This document shows, piece by piece, positions 34,501-43,011 of a DNA stretch of 52,835 bases. Source of the DNA: Chloroflexota bacterium (GTDB lineage Bacteria > Chloroflexota > Anaerolineae > Anaerolineales > UBA11858); NCBI GenBank assembly GCA_018648225.1, contig JABGRQ010000211.1, positions 1 to 52,835 on the forward strand, given 5' to 3'. The notes below the pieces were generated by a model. It had not been told where the DNA came from, searched no databases, and saw nothing but the letters and a program-made list of their open reading frames with translations. The position numbers were made by a program, and so were the translations under genes. Numbering within the stretch: position 1 is the first letter of the stretch; each line of letters starts with the position of its first letter.

Positions 34501-37500
34501 GGTGGCCGCAAATTGGGACGAAGAAACCCTCCCCGGGCAGCTTCTCGACGTGGAAATCGTTGAACGGCGCTGGAACAGTGTCCAAGTGCAGGGGAGCGAC
34601 GGGACGATTCGCTGGGAATCCACCGTGGAAGAGATTCCGGTGGCAGCCTTTGAAGGCATCGCAACCGACGTGCAAGGCAAGACCAGCGTAAGTTTCACGC
34701 CGCCCAATGGCGGCATCTTCAAGGCCACTGTGACCACCCTCGATGAACACGGCAACGAAGCCCGCGCCGCAGCCCGTATGTGGGTCTCCGGCAGTGACTA
34801 TATCGCCTGGCGGCAAAGCGACGACCGCTCGCTGGAACTGGTACTCGACAAAGACACCTACACCCCCGGCGAAGAAGCTGAAATTCTCATCGCTTCTCCC
34901 TTCCCCGGTGAAAACTATGCCCTAATCACTGTAGAGCGCGGCCATATCCGTGCCAGCGAAGTCGTTCAACTGACGAGCAACAGCACGGTCTACAAACTAC
35001 CCATCAACAGCGACATGGCCCCTAACGTCTACATCTCCGTGACGGTTATCCGCGGCGTGGGCGAAGACAGCCCGCCCGATTTCCGAATGGGTATGGCCGA
35101 AATTCAGGTGGAGGCCGAGCAGCAAGCCCTTAATGTAGAAATCACCCCCGATAAAACCGAAGCCGGGCCGGGAGACGAAGTTACCTACACCATCCGCACC
35201 ACCGACTATAATGGCGAGCCGGTCAGCGCCGAAATTTCGCTGGCCCTCACCGATCTGGCAACCCTCACGCTCAAGCCCGCCAACGCCGAACCCATTCTCG
35301 ACTACTTTTACTCGCCGCGCTCGCTGAGCGTGCGCACCGCCATGCCGCTGCTTTTCAGCATCGAAGATTACAACATCAAACTTGAAGAGCAACTCGCCCT
35401 CGGCGAGGGCATGGGCGCGGGTGGTGGCGGCGCTAAAGGCTACGACGAATTTGGCGTGGCCGATGTGCGCCGCGACTTCCCCGACACCGCCTACTGGAAC
35501 GGGGCTATCGTCACCGATGAGAACGGCGAAGCCACCGTCACCGTGACCCTGCCCGACAATCTGACCACCTGGCGCATGGACAGCCGCGCCGTCACCGTGG
35601 ATACCCGCGTCGGCGAGAACACCGAAGACATCCGCAGCACCAAGCCGCTGCTCGTGCGCCCGCAAACGCCGCGCTTTTTCGTCGTCGGCGATCAGGCGCA
35701 ACTCGGCGCGGCCATCCACAACAACAGCGATGAAACCCTGACCATCACCGCCACCCTGCACACCGAGGGCTTCACCCTCAGCGGCGAAGCGGCGCAAGAA
35801 GTCGAAATTCCCGCTCATCAGCAGGCTGTTATTTATTGGGATGGGAACGTGAACACCGATGCCGAGCGCGTCGATTTAGTCTTCAGCGCACAGGGTGGGG
35901 AATTTAGCGACGCCAGCACTCCTACATTGGCGACCCTCTCCGAGGGGGGGATTCCGGTTTATCGCTATGAAGTCCCCGAAACGGTGGGGACCTCCGGGAT
36001 TCTACCCGAGGTGGGCAACCGCACCGAGGGGTTATCACTTCCCCAGGGGATGGGAACCCTCACCACAGGTGATCTGACCCTCGAGATTGAACCCTCTTTG
36101 GTGGCAGGCATGGCCGCCGGTTTGGACTATCTCGAACACTACCCCTACGAATGTGTCGAACAAACCATCTCGCGCTTCCTGCCCAATGTACTCACCGCGC
36201 AAGCCCTGCCAGCCGCCGGACGCAACGACCCCACGCTGGAAGCCAATCTGGATACGCAAGTTAATACTGCCCTACAACGCCTGTACAACTGGCAAAACGC
36301 CGATGGCGGTTGGGGCTGGTGGTACAGCCTTGAAAGCGACTCTCTGACCACGGCCTACGTGGTGCTGGGCATGGCCGAAGCACAACGTGCCGGATACGGG
36401 GTCAGCCCATTGATCTTTAATCAGGGTGTTGGCTATCTCAAAGACCATCTACTCGATATTCAGAGCATGGAAAAAGGCTACCGCCTCAACCGACAGGCAT
36501 TTCTGCTGTACGCGCTGGCGCGCGCCGAACAGGTCGCAAATGATGAAAACGCCCATACCGGCTCATCACATGTCCTCCTGCGTCCTATCCCCGGCGGCGG
36601 GGGCGGCGGAATCACCGCACAAGCGACACTGCTCTACGAACAGCGCCAATCCCTGAGCATCTATGCCCGAGCTTATCTGGCGCAAACCCTGTTCCTACTC
36701 AACCCGGAAGACGCGCGCATCGAGACATTAATCTCCGATTTCAACAATGCTGCCATCCGTTCGGCGACCGGCATCCACTGGGAAGAAGAATGGCGTGACT
36801 ATTGGAACTGGAACACTGACACGCGCAGCACGGCAATTGTGTTGGGCGCTTTGATCGAGATAGACCCCGAGAACACGCTCAATGTGGACGCGGTGCGCTG
36901 GCTGATGACTCACCGCTCCGAGGGGCGCTGGAATTCCACCCAGGAAACTGCTTGGTCACTAATGGCGCTGACTGGATGGATGCAATTCACCGGCGAGTTG
37001 CAAGCCGATTATCAATATGCGATTGCCCTCAACGGCGCGCACATCGAAAACGGCTTCGCTAACGCCGATAATCTCAACGAAACACACCAAATCCGGCTGG
37101 ATATTGCCGAGATGTTGAGCGATGAAATTAACCGCGTCACCATCGCCCGCGATGATGGCCCCGGCATGTTGTATTACACGGCGCATCTGAATATCTCGCT
37201 GCCCGTGGAGCAAGTTAACGCCCTTGCCCGCGGCATTGTCATCTCACGTAGCTACTTCAACCCCGAAGACCGCCAAATCCCGGTAACCGAGGCTGCCCGC
37301 GGCGATATCTTGCTGGCGCGGCTGACGGTAGTCGTCCCCAATGACTTGCACTACGCCATCATTGACGACCATCTCCCCGCCGGACTGGAAGCCATAGACC
37401 AAACCCTGGAGACAAGTCCGCAGCAATTGGCCCCTGACCGCTACGACTACGACGATATGTGGCAGCGCGGTTGGGGCTGGTGGTATTTCGACCATGCCGA

Positions 37501-37684
37501 ATTGCGCGATGAGCGCATCGTACTCTCGGCGGATTATCTCCCCGCCGGGACGTATGTTTATACCTATTTGGTCAGAGCCAGCACCCCGGGCGAGTTCCGC
37601 GTCATCCCCCCCACTGCGCAGGAGTTTTACTTCCCCGAAGTCTACGGGCGCGGCGAGGGGAGTTTGTTCGTTGTAACCCCCTAA
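31562..37684 (+). CDS. bacterial alpha-2-macroglobulin family lipoprotein
   Basis: About 2040 residues. The start at 31562 is set by GGAGG just upstream and gives a signal peptide with lipobox LIAGC. Several Ig-like (Big_5/SbsA-type) domains occupy the N-terminal 400 residues. Macroglobulin-type beta domains and the A2M domain (around DFPDTAYWNGAIVTDENGEA) follow, then the thioester domain with CVEQ at 1531-1534, a helical GGWGWW region and a final receptor-like beta domain. The thioester traps attacking proteases covalently in the periplasm or at the cell surface. In many bacteria such genes pair with pbpC; here PBP1C lies next door in convergent orientation. A Gly-rich insert (GMGAGGGGAKG) near 1300 may be the bait region or a linker. 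Confidence 0.93.
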   Translation: MKTRPIILLIFITTLTLIAGCGTPDASPTVEVTPTSSFQASDEGDPLIPRVSSTIPFGGQEMPLDGSIDIIFDQAMNQSATTAAWEITDSDGKSLEGVITWPQVDTLRFTPSQELEPGTAYTAALNTSAESENGVALAEAETFIFSTLGELQISQVFPADKATEVENNAIITIAFNRPVVALQIAEEQANLPTPIEISPALSGQGEWVNTSVYVFQPDESLRSSTTYTVSIPAGLGDTNGSALENSYKWSFTTAAPRLEALELTDWVWSPQDWLTDVPLEQTFSLLFFQPMDTASVEANFALKDENGETIPVAFEWDAENTVLAITPENLFDLGIAYNMLLSDQATDQWGGTLAEGLDWHFTSMLPPGVRATEPTDNSSQEYFSRRVTIMFNSPMDLDSLKDKVILSPQPAGEVEWVYNEWDWSISFYGLKPSTSYLVRLLPGASDLYGNLTTRDYVFNFRTAAYNATAYLEMPYGPVIYRQGGPSDLYIRYVNVDSVQASLYQLNAAQFHALASGNASVWDYAPAEDSLLREWSQPNYNTLNDIGLQRYTLTNQVGETLPPGFYFLNMEGWDNVGPITNDQRLIMIAGAHATVKSTRSEALVWLTDLNAGTPLEGVPLSLYDEYFNVVGHGTTDANGLALIEIPQAFGAATNTKVRARYTAEIADESPLAGSGLPTYYVLTDTVEHLAFASTDWGSGVSPYDFGIWSNYYTLPNQTAVYVYTDRPLYRPGHPVSFKGVVRLNDDLAYSLPAAKEVLVTIASYSGSVYEATLPISEFGTFDGELLLDASAALGYYDIYVSDPVTGEDIGSGYFSVAEYRKPEFQVGVAAAPEDVLANKNFTLTLEAEFFSGGWVSDADVEWGLFASTYTFAPGGDLSRYSFSDVDYDDYFAYEESFVFNEEIATGQAVTDENGQLELSFPADLSLTDTSLSFTFEATTTDFASNAVSASASVIGHQSAVYAGVRPQRYVGSVGEEQTFELVAANWDEETLPGQLLDVEIVERRWNSVQVQGSDGTIRWESTVEEIPVAAFEGIATDVQGKTSVSFTPPNGGIFKATVTTLDEHGNEARAAARMWVSGSDYIAWRQSDDRSLELVLDKDTYTPGEEAEILIASPFPGENYALITVERGHIRASEVVQLTSNSTVYKLPINSDMAPNVYISVTVIRGVGEDSPPDFRMGMAEIQVEAEQQALNVEITPDKTEAGPGDEVTYTIRTTDYNGEPVSAEISLALTDLATLTLKPANAEPILDYFYSPRSLSVRTAMPLLFSIEDYNIKLEEQLALGEGMGAGGGGAKGYDEFGVADVRRDFPDTAYWNGAIVTDENGEATVTVTLPDNLTTWRMDSRAVTVDTRVGENTEDIRSTKPLLVRPQTPRFFVVGDQAQLGAAIHNNSDETLTITATLHTEGFTLSGEAAQEVEIPAHQQAVIYWDGNVNTDAERVDLVFSAQGGEFSDASTPTLATLSEGGIPVYRYEVPETVGTSGILPEVGNRTEGLSLPQGMGTLTTGDLTLEIEPSLVAGMAAGLDYLEHYPYECVEQTISRFLPNVLTAQALPAAGRNDPTLEANLDTQVNTALQRLYNWQNADGGWGWWYSLESDSLTTAYVVLGMAEAQRAGYGVSPLIFNQGVGYLKDHLLDIQSMEKGYRLNRQAFLLYALARAEQVANDENAHTGSSHVLLRPIPGGGGGGITAQATLLYEQRQSLSIYARAYLAQTLFLLNPEDARIETLISDFNNAAIRSATGIHWEEEWRDYWNWNTDTRSTAIVLGALIEIDPENTLNVDAVRWLMTHRSEGRWNSTQETAWSLMALTGWMQFTGELQADYQYAIALNGAHIENGFANADNLNETHQIRLDIAEMLSDEINRVTIARDDGPGMLYYTAHLNISLPVEQVNALARGIVISRSYFNPEDRQIPVTEAARGDILLARLTVVVPNDLHYAIIDDHLPAGLEAIDQTLETSPQQLAPDRYDYDDMWQRGWGWWYFDHAELRDERIVLSADYLPAGTYVYTYLVRASTPGEFRVIPPTAQEFYFPEVYGRGEGSLFVVTP

Positions 37685-37710
37685 TCCCAATAAAACAAAC
37701 TAAAAAACTA

Positions 37711-37776
37711 TTCACCACAAAGGCACAAAGACACGAAGTTTTTTATCCGTCTTTGTGCCTTTGTGTCTTCGTGGAA
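37711..37776. repeat. intergenic quasi-palindrome, CACAAAGG-unit type
   Basis: CACAAAGGCACAAAGAC at 37716-37732 is the exact complement of 37749-37765 (17 bp), with a further partial match to CCAC/GTGG at the outer ends. The arm is octamer units in tandem. It lies between convergent genes (alpha-2-macroglobulin and PBP1C) and may end both transcripts. Confidence 0.75.
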
Positions 37777-37788
37777 AATTTTTTGCAC

Positions 37789-40242
37789 TTACTCTTCCAC
37801 CTGAAACCAGACCACATCACTACGTACTCGCTCACCCTCCGCGGTAAGGCCCTCAACCCAGGCCTGATGCTCACCGGGCTGCAACATCCACCACGTTTCG
37901 TAGGGCGGCGCGGCCAATGTGACGAGCTTTTCCCCATCCAGCCATAAAGTAACTTCCTGCAACCCGCTCTCGCCCACAGCTTCGATGTGCAGCCGCTGCG
38001 AATCGGCGGGTACGCTGCCAGAGATGCGGTAGGTGGCATTCGGTGCGGGTGAAAGCAAGCGCAAGGCCGCGGCCTGGGATTTGGCAGGCTGAACATCCGA
38101 CAGGAGCAAGATACCCTCCGCCCGCGCCCAGGGCTGCGCTTCGGGGGGTAAGTCCAGCACCATCTGAGGGATGCGGCGCTCTATTGGGGTAGACTCATCG
38201 GCCAGCAGGCCGGTATCCACATCCAGCCAGACGCGGCGGTAGAAGTGATCCTGTTCATTTGGCGCTGTCCCGGCAATGAACCATTCCATCCGCCGGTAGG
38301 GACAATCCTCCGAGGGCAGCAACCCCGAAAGCGCGCAAACTTCCACCTGTTCCAACCCCGCGGGGCGTGCAAACTCGCTCTCCGGGGAACCGGACAACAC
38401 CGAGCGCATAAAGTTATGCCAGATTGGAGCCGCCCCGCTCAGGCCAGTGACATCGAACATCGGCTCGTGGCTGGTATTGCCCACCCAAACGCCGGTCACA
38501 ACCTCGGGAGTGTAGCCCACCGTCCAGTTATCGTGAAAATTGGAAGTCGTGCCGGTTTTGACCGCTGCGGGACGGTCGAGTTTCAGAGCGCTGCTGGGGC
38601 CAAAGCCGGGCGTGCGGGCTTCATTATCGCTGAGAATATCGGAAATCAGCCAAGCGACGCGCTCATCCAGGACGCGGGTACGGGCAATGGTGTCAGCGGT
38701 GTAGAGCATTTCTCCGTCCAATGTGTATATTTCCTGAATACCATAGGGTTCCACTCGCCAACCGCTATTCGCAAAAGTGCCATACGCTCCCGTGAGTTCC
38801 AGCAAGCGTACCGCACCGCCGCCCAGGGCAATCGATAAATCATAATCATCCGGATCGTCAAAGGTGGTGATGCTCAAATCGGCAGCCAGCGCAAAAAGCG
38901 CCTCCAGGCCAATATAGTCGAGCGTCGCCACAGCGGGGATATTGAGCGAGGAAGCCAGGGCTTCGCGCACCAACACCGGACCGCGTTCTTTGAGATCATA
39001 ATTGCTGGGGGTGTAGGCTTCGCCCTCGCGGGTAGTGAAAGTTGTGCGCACATCCATCAGCATGGTGGCCGGGGTGAAGGGCTGCGCGCTAGCGTTGGGG
39101 TCAAAGGCAGCCGCATAAATCAGCGGTTTGAGCGCCGAGCCTGGCTGACGCGGCGAGAGGGCCATATTGACCGCACCCGCGTTGGCGGCATCGAAATAGT
39201 CCGGGCTGCCCAGCATGGCAAGGATTTCGCCGGTGTGCGGGTCGAGGGAAACCAGAGCAGCGTTATTGACGTTATGACCCAAGACCGTGTCGCCCCCGGC
39301 GTGCAACTTGGCGAGTTGCTGCGTCACGGCGCGCTCGGCGTGCTGCTGCCAGTCTAAATCGAGGGTGGTGCGCACAACGATGGAGCGGGTAAAATCCTCG
39401 GGGGTAAGCAGTGCATCGAGCTGGCCTCTCACCCACAGGACAAAGTGCGGCGCTTCCATTGGGTAAGATGCCGCCGCGTAGACCAGAGCCTCCTCCGAAG
39501 CCAGTTTACCCTCCTCGGGGCTGATATATCCAGCCTGCACCACCAAATTAAGCACTATTTCCTGGCGGGCTTTGGCGGCATCGGGGTCCAGCAGCGGATT
39601 ATACAGTCCCGGCGACTGCGGAATTCCGGCCAGCAACGCGGCTTCGGCCAGATCAAGCTGCGTTGCAGATTTGCCAAAATAGGTTTGGGCGGCAGCCTCG
39701 ACACCATAGAGCATGCCACCATAGTTCATCTGGTTAAGATAGAGAGCTAAGATTTCATCTTTTGTGTAGCGACGAGAAAGCTGCCAGGCCAGCCAGGCTT
39801 CGCGAAGTTTGCGGCGCAGGGTACGCTCATAACGTTCTTCGGGGGTGAGCAACAGATTGCGGGCCACTTGCTGAGTGATGGTGCTGCCCCCGGCCAGCGA
39901 TTCGCCGCCGCGCAGGTTGATCCAGAAGGCACGCAAGATGCCGGTCACATCCACGCCGGGGTGCTGGTAGAAGTTGCGATCTTCGGTGGCAATGGTGGCC
40001 TGCTGCAAAGCGTGGGGGATTAGATCGAGCGGGAGCACGGCATGCCGTCCTTCGCTCTCTGAGAGTGATTCATACAGCAAACGTCCATAGCGGTCTTCGA
40101 TACGAATGCTGGGTATATGCAAGCGGCTGTTGAGTTCGGTTAAATCGGGAAGCGAACCAAATAACCACCACCAACCCGTCGCGGCAAAAATCAACAGGCT
40201 GAAGAAAAAGATGATATATTTAACGGGAATTTTTAAGCGCAT
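37789..40242 (-). CDS. pbpC: penicillin-binding protein 1C
   Basis: About 817 residues. The start at 40242 (MRLKIPVKY) gives a short basic N-terminus and one membrane helix (about 7-30); a longer open frame upstream is the repeat at 40264-40316 read through. The GT51 domain has ATEDRNFYQHPG and GGSTITQQVARN. The transpeptidase domain has SALK, SLN and KTGTTSNF motifs. The C-terminal 90 residues are the BiPBP_C domain (ISGSVPADSQRLHIEAVGE ...) typical of PBP1C. It polymerises glycan outside the membrane; its exact role beside PBP1A is unclear. It pairs with the convergent alpha-2-macroglobulin gene, as in other bacteria. Confidence 0.93.
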   Translation of the reverse strand: MRLKIPVKYIIFFFSLLIFAATGWWWLFGSLPDLTELNSRLHIPSIRIEDRYGRLLYESLSESEGRHAVLPLDLIPHALQQATIATEDRNFYQHPGVDVTGILRAFWINLRGGESLAGGSTITQQVARNLLLTPEERYERTLRRKLREAWLAWQLSRRYTKDEILALYLNQMNYGGMLYGVEAAAQTYFGKSATQLDLAEAALLAGIPQSPGLYNPLLDPDAAKARQEIVLNLVVQAGYISPEEGKLASEEALVYAAASYPMEAPHFVLWVRGQLDALLTPEDFTRSIVVRTTLDLDWQQHAERAVTQQLAKLHAGGDTVLGHNVNNAALVSLDPHTGEILAMLGSPDYFDAANAGAVNMALSPRQPGSALKPLIYAAAFDPNASAQPFTPATMLMDVRTTFTTREGEAYTPSNYDLKERGPVLVREALASSLNIPAVATLDYIGLEALFALAADLSITTFDDPDDYDLSIALGGGAVRLLELTGAYGTFANSGWRVEPYGIQEIYTLDGEMLYTADTIARTRVLDERVAWLISDILSDNEARTPGFGPSSALKLDRPAAVKTGTTSNFHDNWTVGYTPEVVTGVWVGNTSHEPMFDVTGLSGAAPIWHNFMRSVLSGSPESEFARPAGLEQVEVCALSGLLPSEDCPYRRMEWFIAGTAPNEQDHFYRRVWLDVDTGLLADESTPIERRIPQMVLDLPPEAQPWARAEGILLLSDVQPAKSQAAALRLLSPAPNATYRISGSVPADSQRLHIEAVGESGLQEVTLWLDGEKLVTLAAPPYETWWMLQPGEHQAWVEGLTAEGERVRSDVVWFQVEE

Positions 40243-40263
40243 GGTAGTATAAGTGTTCGGTAG

Positions 40264-40316
40264 CCAGTGAACTGTATTCCGTGTACAGTATACTGCAAAC
40301 TGCAAACAGTCACTGA
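40264..40316. repeat. intergenic quasi-palindrome, CTGCAAA/CAGT type
   Basis: Centred on the perfect palindrome CAGTATACTG (40286-40295), with outer CAGTGA (40265-40270) and TCACTG (40310-40315). The right arm is CTGCAAA twice in tandem followed by CAGT. It lies between the divergent starts of PBP1C and the PrsW-like gene. Confidence 0.6.
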
Positions 40317-40361
40317 TTATTGATACTGGATAATGAATACGGGTTCCCCGGAGCAAATTCA

Positions 40362-41354
40362 ATGGGCTTCATTCTATCCTTATTTTTTGGCTTCGTGCCA
40401 ATGCTTATCTTTGCCGGATTTCTCTATTGGCTGGATCGTTATGAGAAAGAGCCAAAACTCCTTGTCGGTGGCGCCTTTATTTGGGGAGCAGTTGTGGCTG
40501 CCGGAGTCGCCTTTGTAGTCAATACGCTGCTGGGCATTGGCGTTTATTTGGTAACTGGCTCAGATGCCGCCACCGAACTGGCCACGGGGTCGCTGGTTGC
40601 GCCCCCGGTTGAGGAAACCCTAAAGGGTTTGGCCGTATTGCTGGTTTTTCTCTTCTTTCGCCGGGAGTTCGACTCGGTGCTGGATGGCATTGTTTATGCT
40701 GGAATTACCGCCCTGGGGTTTGCTGCCACCGAAAATTCCTACTATATTTATAATTATGGTTTTTTGGAAGGGGGTTACGAGGGGCTATTATGGCTGGTAT
40801 TCGTACGCGTCATTCTGGTTGGCTGGCAGCATCCGTTTTACACTGCGTTTATTGGCATTGGGCTGGCAATTGCACGCTTAAACCGCAGGGTTTGGATTCA
40901 ATTGCTGGCTGTTCTGGGGGGTTGGGGAATCGCCATCGTGGCGCATTCCATCCATAATACGCTGGCAAGCCTGCTCTCAGGTCTCGGAGGCTTAGCTGTG
41001 GGGACGTTGCTCGATTGGAGCGGCTGGTTCTTCATGTTCCTAGTCATCCTTTGGGCAATTAGCCGCGTGCAACGACGCATCCGAAAGTATCTTTTGTCCG
41101 AGGTTGAACACGGAATTATCAGTAAAACCCAGTATCGAACGGCCTGTTCTGCCTGGGCACAAGTCCCGCTGCGCCTCAAGGGATTAGTTTCAGGGCGCTA
41201 CCGGGATACCCGTCGTTTTTACCAACTCTGTGCAGAACTGGCCCACAAAAAATTCCAGTTGGAACGCTTTGGCAACGAAGAGCAAAATCAGCAGATTATT
41301 GAGAAAACCCGCGCCGAATTGGCCGCGCTTTCCCCCCGTGCCCTTGCAACCTGA
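40362..41354 (+). CDS. PrsW-family intramembrane metalloprotease
   Basis: About 330 residues with eight or so membrane helices. Family motifs are APPVEETLKGL (the EE motif), DGIVYAGITALGFAATEN, HPFYTAFIGIG and AHSIHN, whose Glu and His residues are the expected zinc ligands/catalytic groups of PrsW/CAAX-type intramembrane proteases. In Bacillus, PrsW cleaves an anti-sigma factor; the target here is unknown. The start at 40362 is chosen for GGAG eight bases upstream. The C-terminal 90 residues are charged and cytoplasmic. It stands alone between a repeat and the tRNA gene. Confidence 0.88.
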   Translation: MGFILSLFFGFVPMLIFAGFLYWLDRYEKEPKLLVGGAFIWGAVVAAGVAFVVNTLLGIGVYLVTGSDAATELATGSLVAPPVEETLKGLAVLLVFLFFRREFDSVLDGIVYAGITALGFAATENSYYIYNYGFLEGGYEGLLWLVFVRVILVGWQHPFYTAFIGIGLAIARLNRRVWIQLLAVLGGWGIAIVAHSIHNTLASLLSGLGGLAVGTLLDWSGWFFMFLVILWAISRVQRRIRKYLLSEVEHGIISKTQYRTACSAWAQVPLRLKGLVSGRYRDTRRFYQLCAELAHKKFQLERFGNEEQNQQIIEKTRAELAALSPRALAT

Positions 41355-41397
41355 CTTCCGTTTGACAACCCGTTTATGGTAAAATCGCATCCGCTAC

Positions 41398-41469
41398 GCC
41401 CCCATAGCTCAGTGGATAGAGCGCTACCCTCCGGAGGTAGAAACCTGCGTTCGAGTCGCAGTGGGGGTA
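41398..41469 (+). tRNA. tRNA-Arg (anticodon CCG)
   Basis: All four stems fold: acceptor 41398-41404 with 41462-41468 (one G-U pair), D arm 41407-41422, anticodon stem CTACC/GGTAG with loop CTCCGGA, and T arm CTGCG-TTCGAGT-CGCAG. The discriminator base is A at 41469 and CCA is not encoded. It reads CGG codons. A TAAAAT box in TGGTAAAAT (41378-41385) lies 12 nt before the mature 5' end and may be the -10 element. Confidence 0.95.
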
Positions 41470-41643
41470 CTCTCAAAACTACCAACTTTCTTGCCCGGTG
41501 GAAACTTCAATCCGTGAACTTCATCCTGCACATGATGAGCAAATCAGTACAAACGTCCTGCTATATATGGCATTCATCATAAAGCCCGACAAAAATTTTA
41601 TGTTATTATAGGTGGCAATTGGACATTGATAATTTCATATAAT
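41470..41643 (+). promoter_or_regulatory. gene-free stretch with promoter of the cobalamin riboswitch
   Basis: About 170 bp after the tRNA hold no gene that I can support. At the end TATAAT (41638-41643) is a perfect -10 box about 10 nt before the riboswitch begins; a -35 match (TGGCAA, 41613-41618) is at a long 19-bp spacing, so the -35 assignment is weak. Confidence 0.5.
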
Positions 41644-41650
41644 CCGATTT

Positions 41651-41826
41651 AGGTACCTATCCCCCCGGATGGGAAGGTTTAAAGGCGAAACCGGTGCGCT
41701 TGTTATCAAGCAAGTCCGGTGCTGTCCCGCAACTGTAAGAATTAGTGAACACTGATTCAAGCCAGGCCGCCCGCCTATTTCGCGATTTCCAACAGTCCTC
41801 GCGGCAAGGATATGGGAATAACCAGC
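41651..41826 (+). promoter_or_regulatory. cobalamin riboswitch aptamer
   Basis: The conserved core is present in order: GGGAAGG (41681-41687), the hairpin region with CCGGTGC, CCCGCAACTGTAA (41726-41738) and the B12 box GCCAGGCCGCCCGCC (41761-41775). It binds adenosyl- or related cobalamins and, through the terminator just downstream, is expected to switch off transcription of the uptake/salvage genes when the vitamin is plentiful. The variable tail to about 41826 includes a second small stem. Confidence 0.92.
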
Positions 41827-41844
41827 AATACTCATCTAAGAATT

Positions 41845-41874
41845 AAACCCTGACCTCCTCGGACAGGGTTTTTT
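41845..41874 (+). terminator. riboswitch expression platform terminator
   Basis: AAACCCTG (41845-41852) pairs with CAGGGTTT (41864-41871), and T continues to 41874. It lies between the aptamer and the ribosome-binding site AAGGAG (41895-41900) of the first gene, which makes it a transcription-attenuation platform. Confidence 0.85.
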
Positions 41875-41909
41875 GATTCGATCACATATTACACAAGGAG
41901 ACGTTTAAA

Positions 41910-42947
41910 ATGGCACGAAACAACATCTTAATCATGCTTATTTTTGCACTCGTTCTAATTTTGGGCGCTTGCACCCCCCAGTCAGAACCCGAAGGTGAAC
42001 AACCCGTTATGGAAATCCCCGCGGAAGAAGCCACTGTCGAACAAGCTGAGGTTGTCAATGAAGAAGCTCCAGCGGAGGAACCTGCCGAAGAAGTTGAACC
42101 CGCCCCCGAAGTTCTCGAACTCGTTGACGGACTAGGCCGAACGGTGAGCATTGAACTTCCCGTCGAGCGCATCATTTCGCTGGCCCCCTCCAACACGGAG
42201 ATTCTCTTCGCCATCGGCGCAGGCGAGCAGATCGTCGCGCGGGATGCCTTCTCAGATTATCCTGAAGAAGCTCTCGAAAAAACCGACATCGGCGGCGGCT
42301 GGGGCGATATTGATACCGAAACCATCCTCACTCTGAATGCCGATCTGGTCTTCGCAGCCGGTCTGACCGCCCCGGAGCAAATTCAATCGCTGGAAGATTT
42401 GGGCCTCACCGTCTACGTTCTGGAAAATCCGACTGATTTGCCCGGTATGTACGAGAATTTGCGCACCACAGCAGTGATCACCGGCCACGAAGAAGAAACC
42501 GCAGTTCTGATCGAAAGCCTGGAAGCCCGTGTAGCTGCCATCGAAGAGAAAGTAGCTGGCGTTGAAGAAACCCCCTCCATTTTCTACGAACTGGATGCCA
42601 CCGACCCCAACGCCCCTTGGACATCCGGACCGGGCACGTTCATTGATACCCTCATCACAATGGCGGGCGGATCCAATATCGGCAGCGTTCTGGAAGGCGC
42701 CTGGGCGCAGATCAATCTGGAAGAACTCATCAACCAGGACCCCGACATCATCTTGCTGGGCGACTTCCTTTACGGTGGCGTGACTCCCGAAACCGTCGCT
42801 GCCCGCGCCGGGTGGGAAGGCCTTTCTGCTGTGCAAAATGAGCAGGTCTTTACCTTCAATGACAATCTCGTCGGACGCCCCGGCCCCCGTCTGGTGGAGG
42901 GTCTGGAAGAATTAGCCAGATTCCTGCATCCGGACTTATTCGAATAA
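41910..42947 (+). CDS. btuF: cobalamin-binding lipoprotein, BtuF-like ABC transporter component
   Basis: 345 residues. A signal peptide with lipobox ILGAC (Cys20) and an acidic Glu/Pro/Ala-rich spacer (about 22-72) lead into a two-lobed periplasmic binding domain of the BtuF/FhuD class (RTVSIELPVERIISLAPSNTEILFAIGAG, split by the reader at 20: the key element is IISLAPSNTEILFAIG). It captures cobalamin or cobinamide outside the membrane for import. It directly follows the cobalamin riboswitch. The permease and ATPase (btuC, btuD) are not in the window, so the transporter must be completed from another locus. A siderophore-type ligand is excluded mainly by the riboswitch and neighbours. Confidence 0.88.
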   Translation: MARNNILIMLIFALVLILGACTPQSEPEGEQPVMEIPAEEATVEQAEVVNEEAPAEEPAEEVEPAPEVLELVDGLGRTVSIELPVERIISLAPSNTEILFAIGAGEQIVARDAFSDYPEEALEKTDIGGGWGDIDTETILTLNADLVFAAGLTAPEQIQSLEDLGLTVYVLENPTDLPGMYENLRTTAVITGHEEETAVLIESLEARVAAIEEKVAGVEETPSIFYELDATDPNAPWTSGPGTFIDTLITMAGGSNIGSVLEGAWAQINLEELINQDPDIILLGDFLYGGVTPETVAARAGWEGLSAVQNEQVFTFNDNLVGRPGPRLVEGLEELARFLHPDLFE

Positions 42948-42964
42948 GTCTTATCTTCCTGTCA

Positions 42965-42997
42965 GGGTCTAAGGGGCTTCACTCACCCCTTAGACCC
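42965..42997 (+). repeat. intercistronic hairpin between btuF-like gene and cobO
   Basis: GGGTCTAAGGGG (42965-42976) pairs perfectly with CCCCTTAGACCC (42986-42997), 9-nt loop, without a U-tract. It ends 14 nt before the cobO start, and might lower cobO translation or protect the upstream message. Confidence 0.65.
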
Positions 42998-43011
42998 ACC
43001 CTATACAAATC

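Noticed and set aside
34997-35818. A 273-codon open frame antisense to the alpha-2-macroglobulin gene
   Set aside because: His/Gly/Val-rich shadow of a strongly biased coding strand; no start signal and no recognisable domain.
41362-41385. TTGACA ... TAAAAT as a full promoter for tRNA-Arg
   Set aside because: The spacing is only 12 bp, too short for a normal -35/-10 pair; only the -10 part was kept as a possibility.
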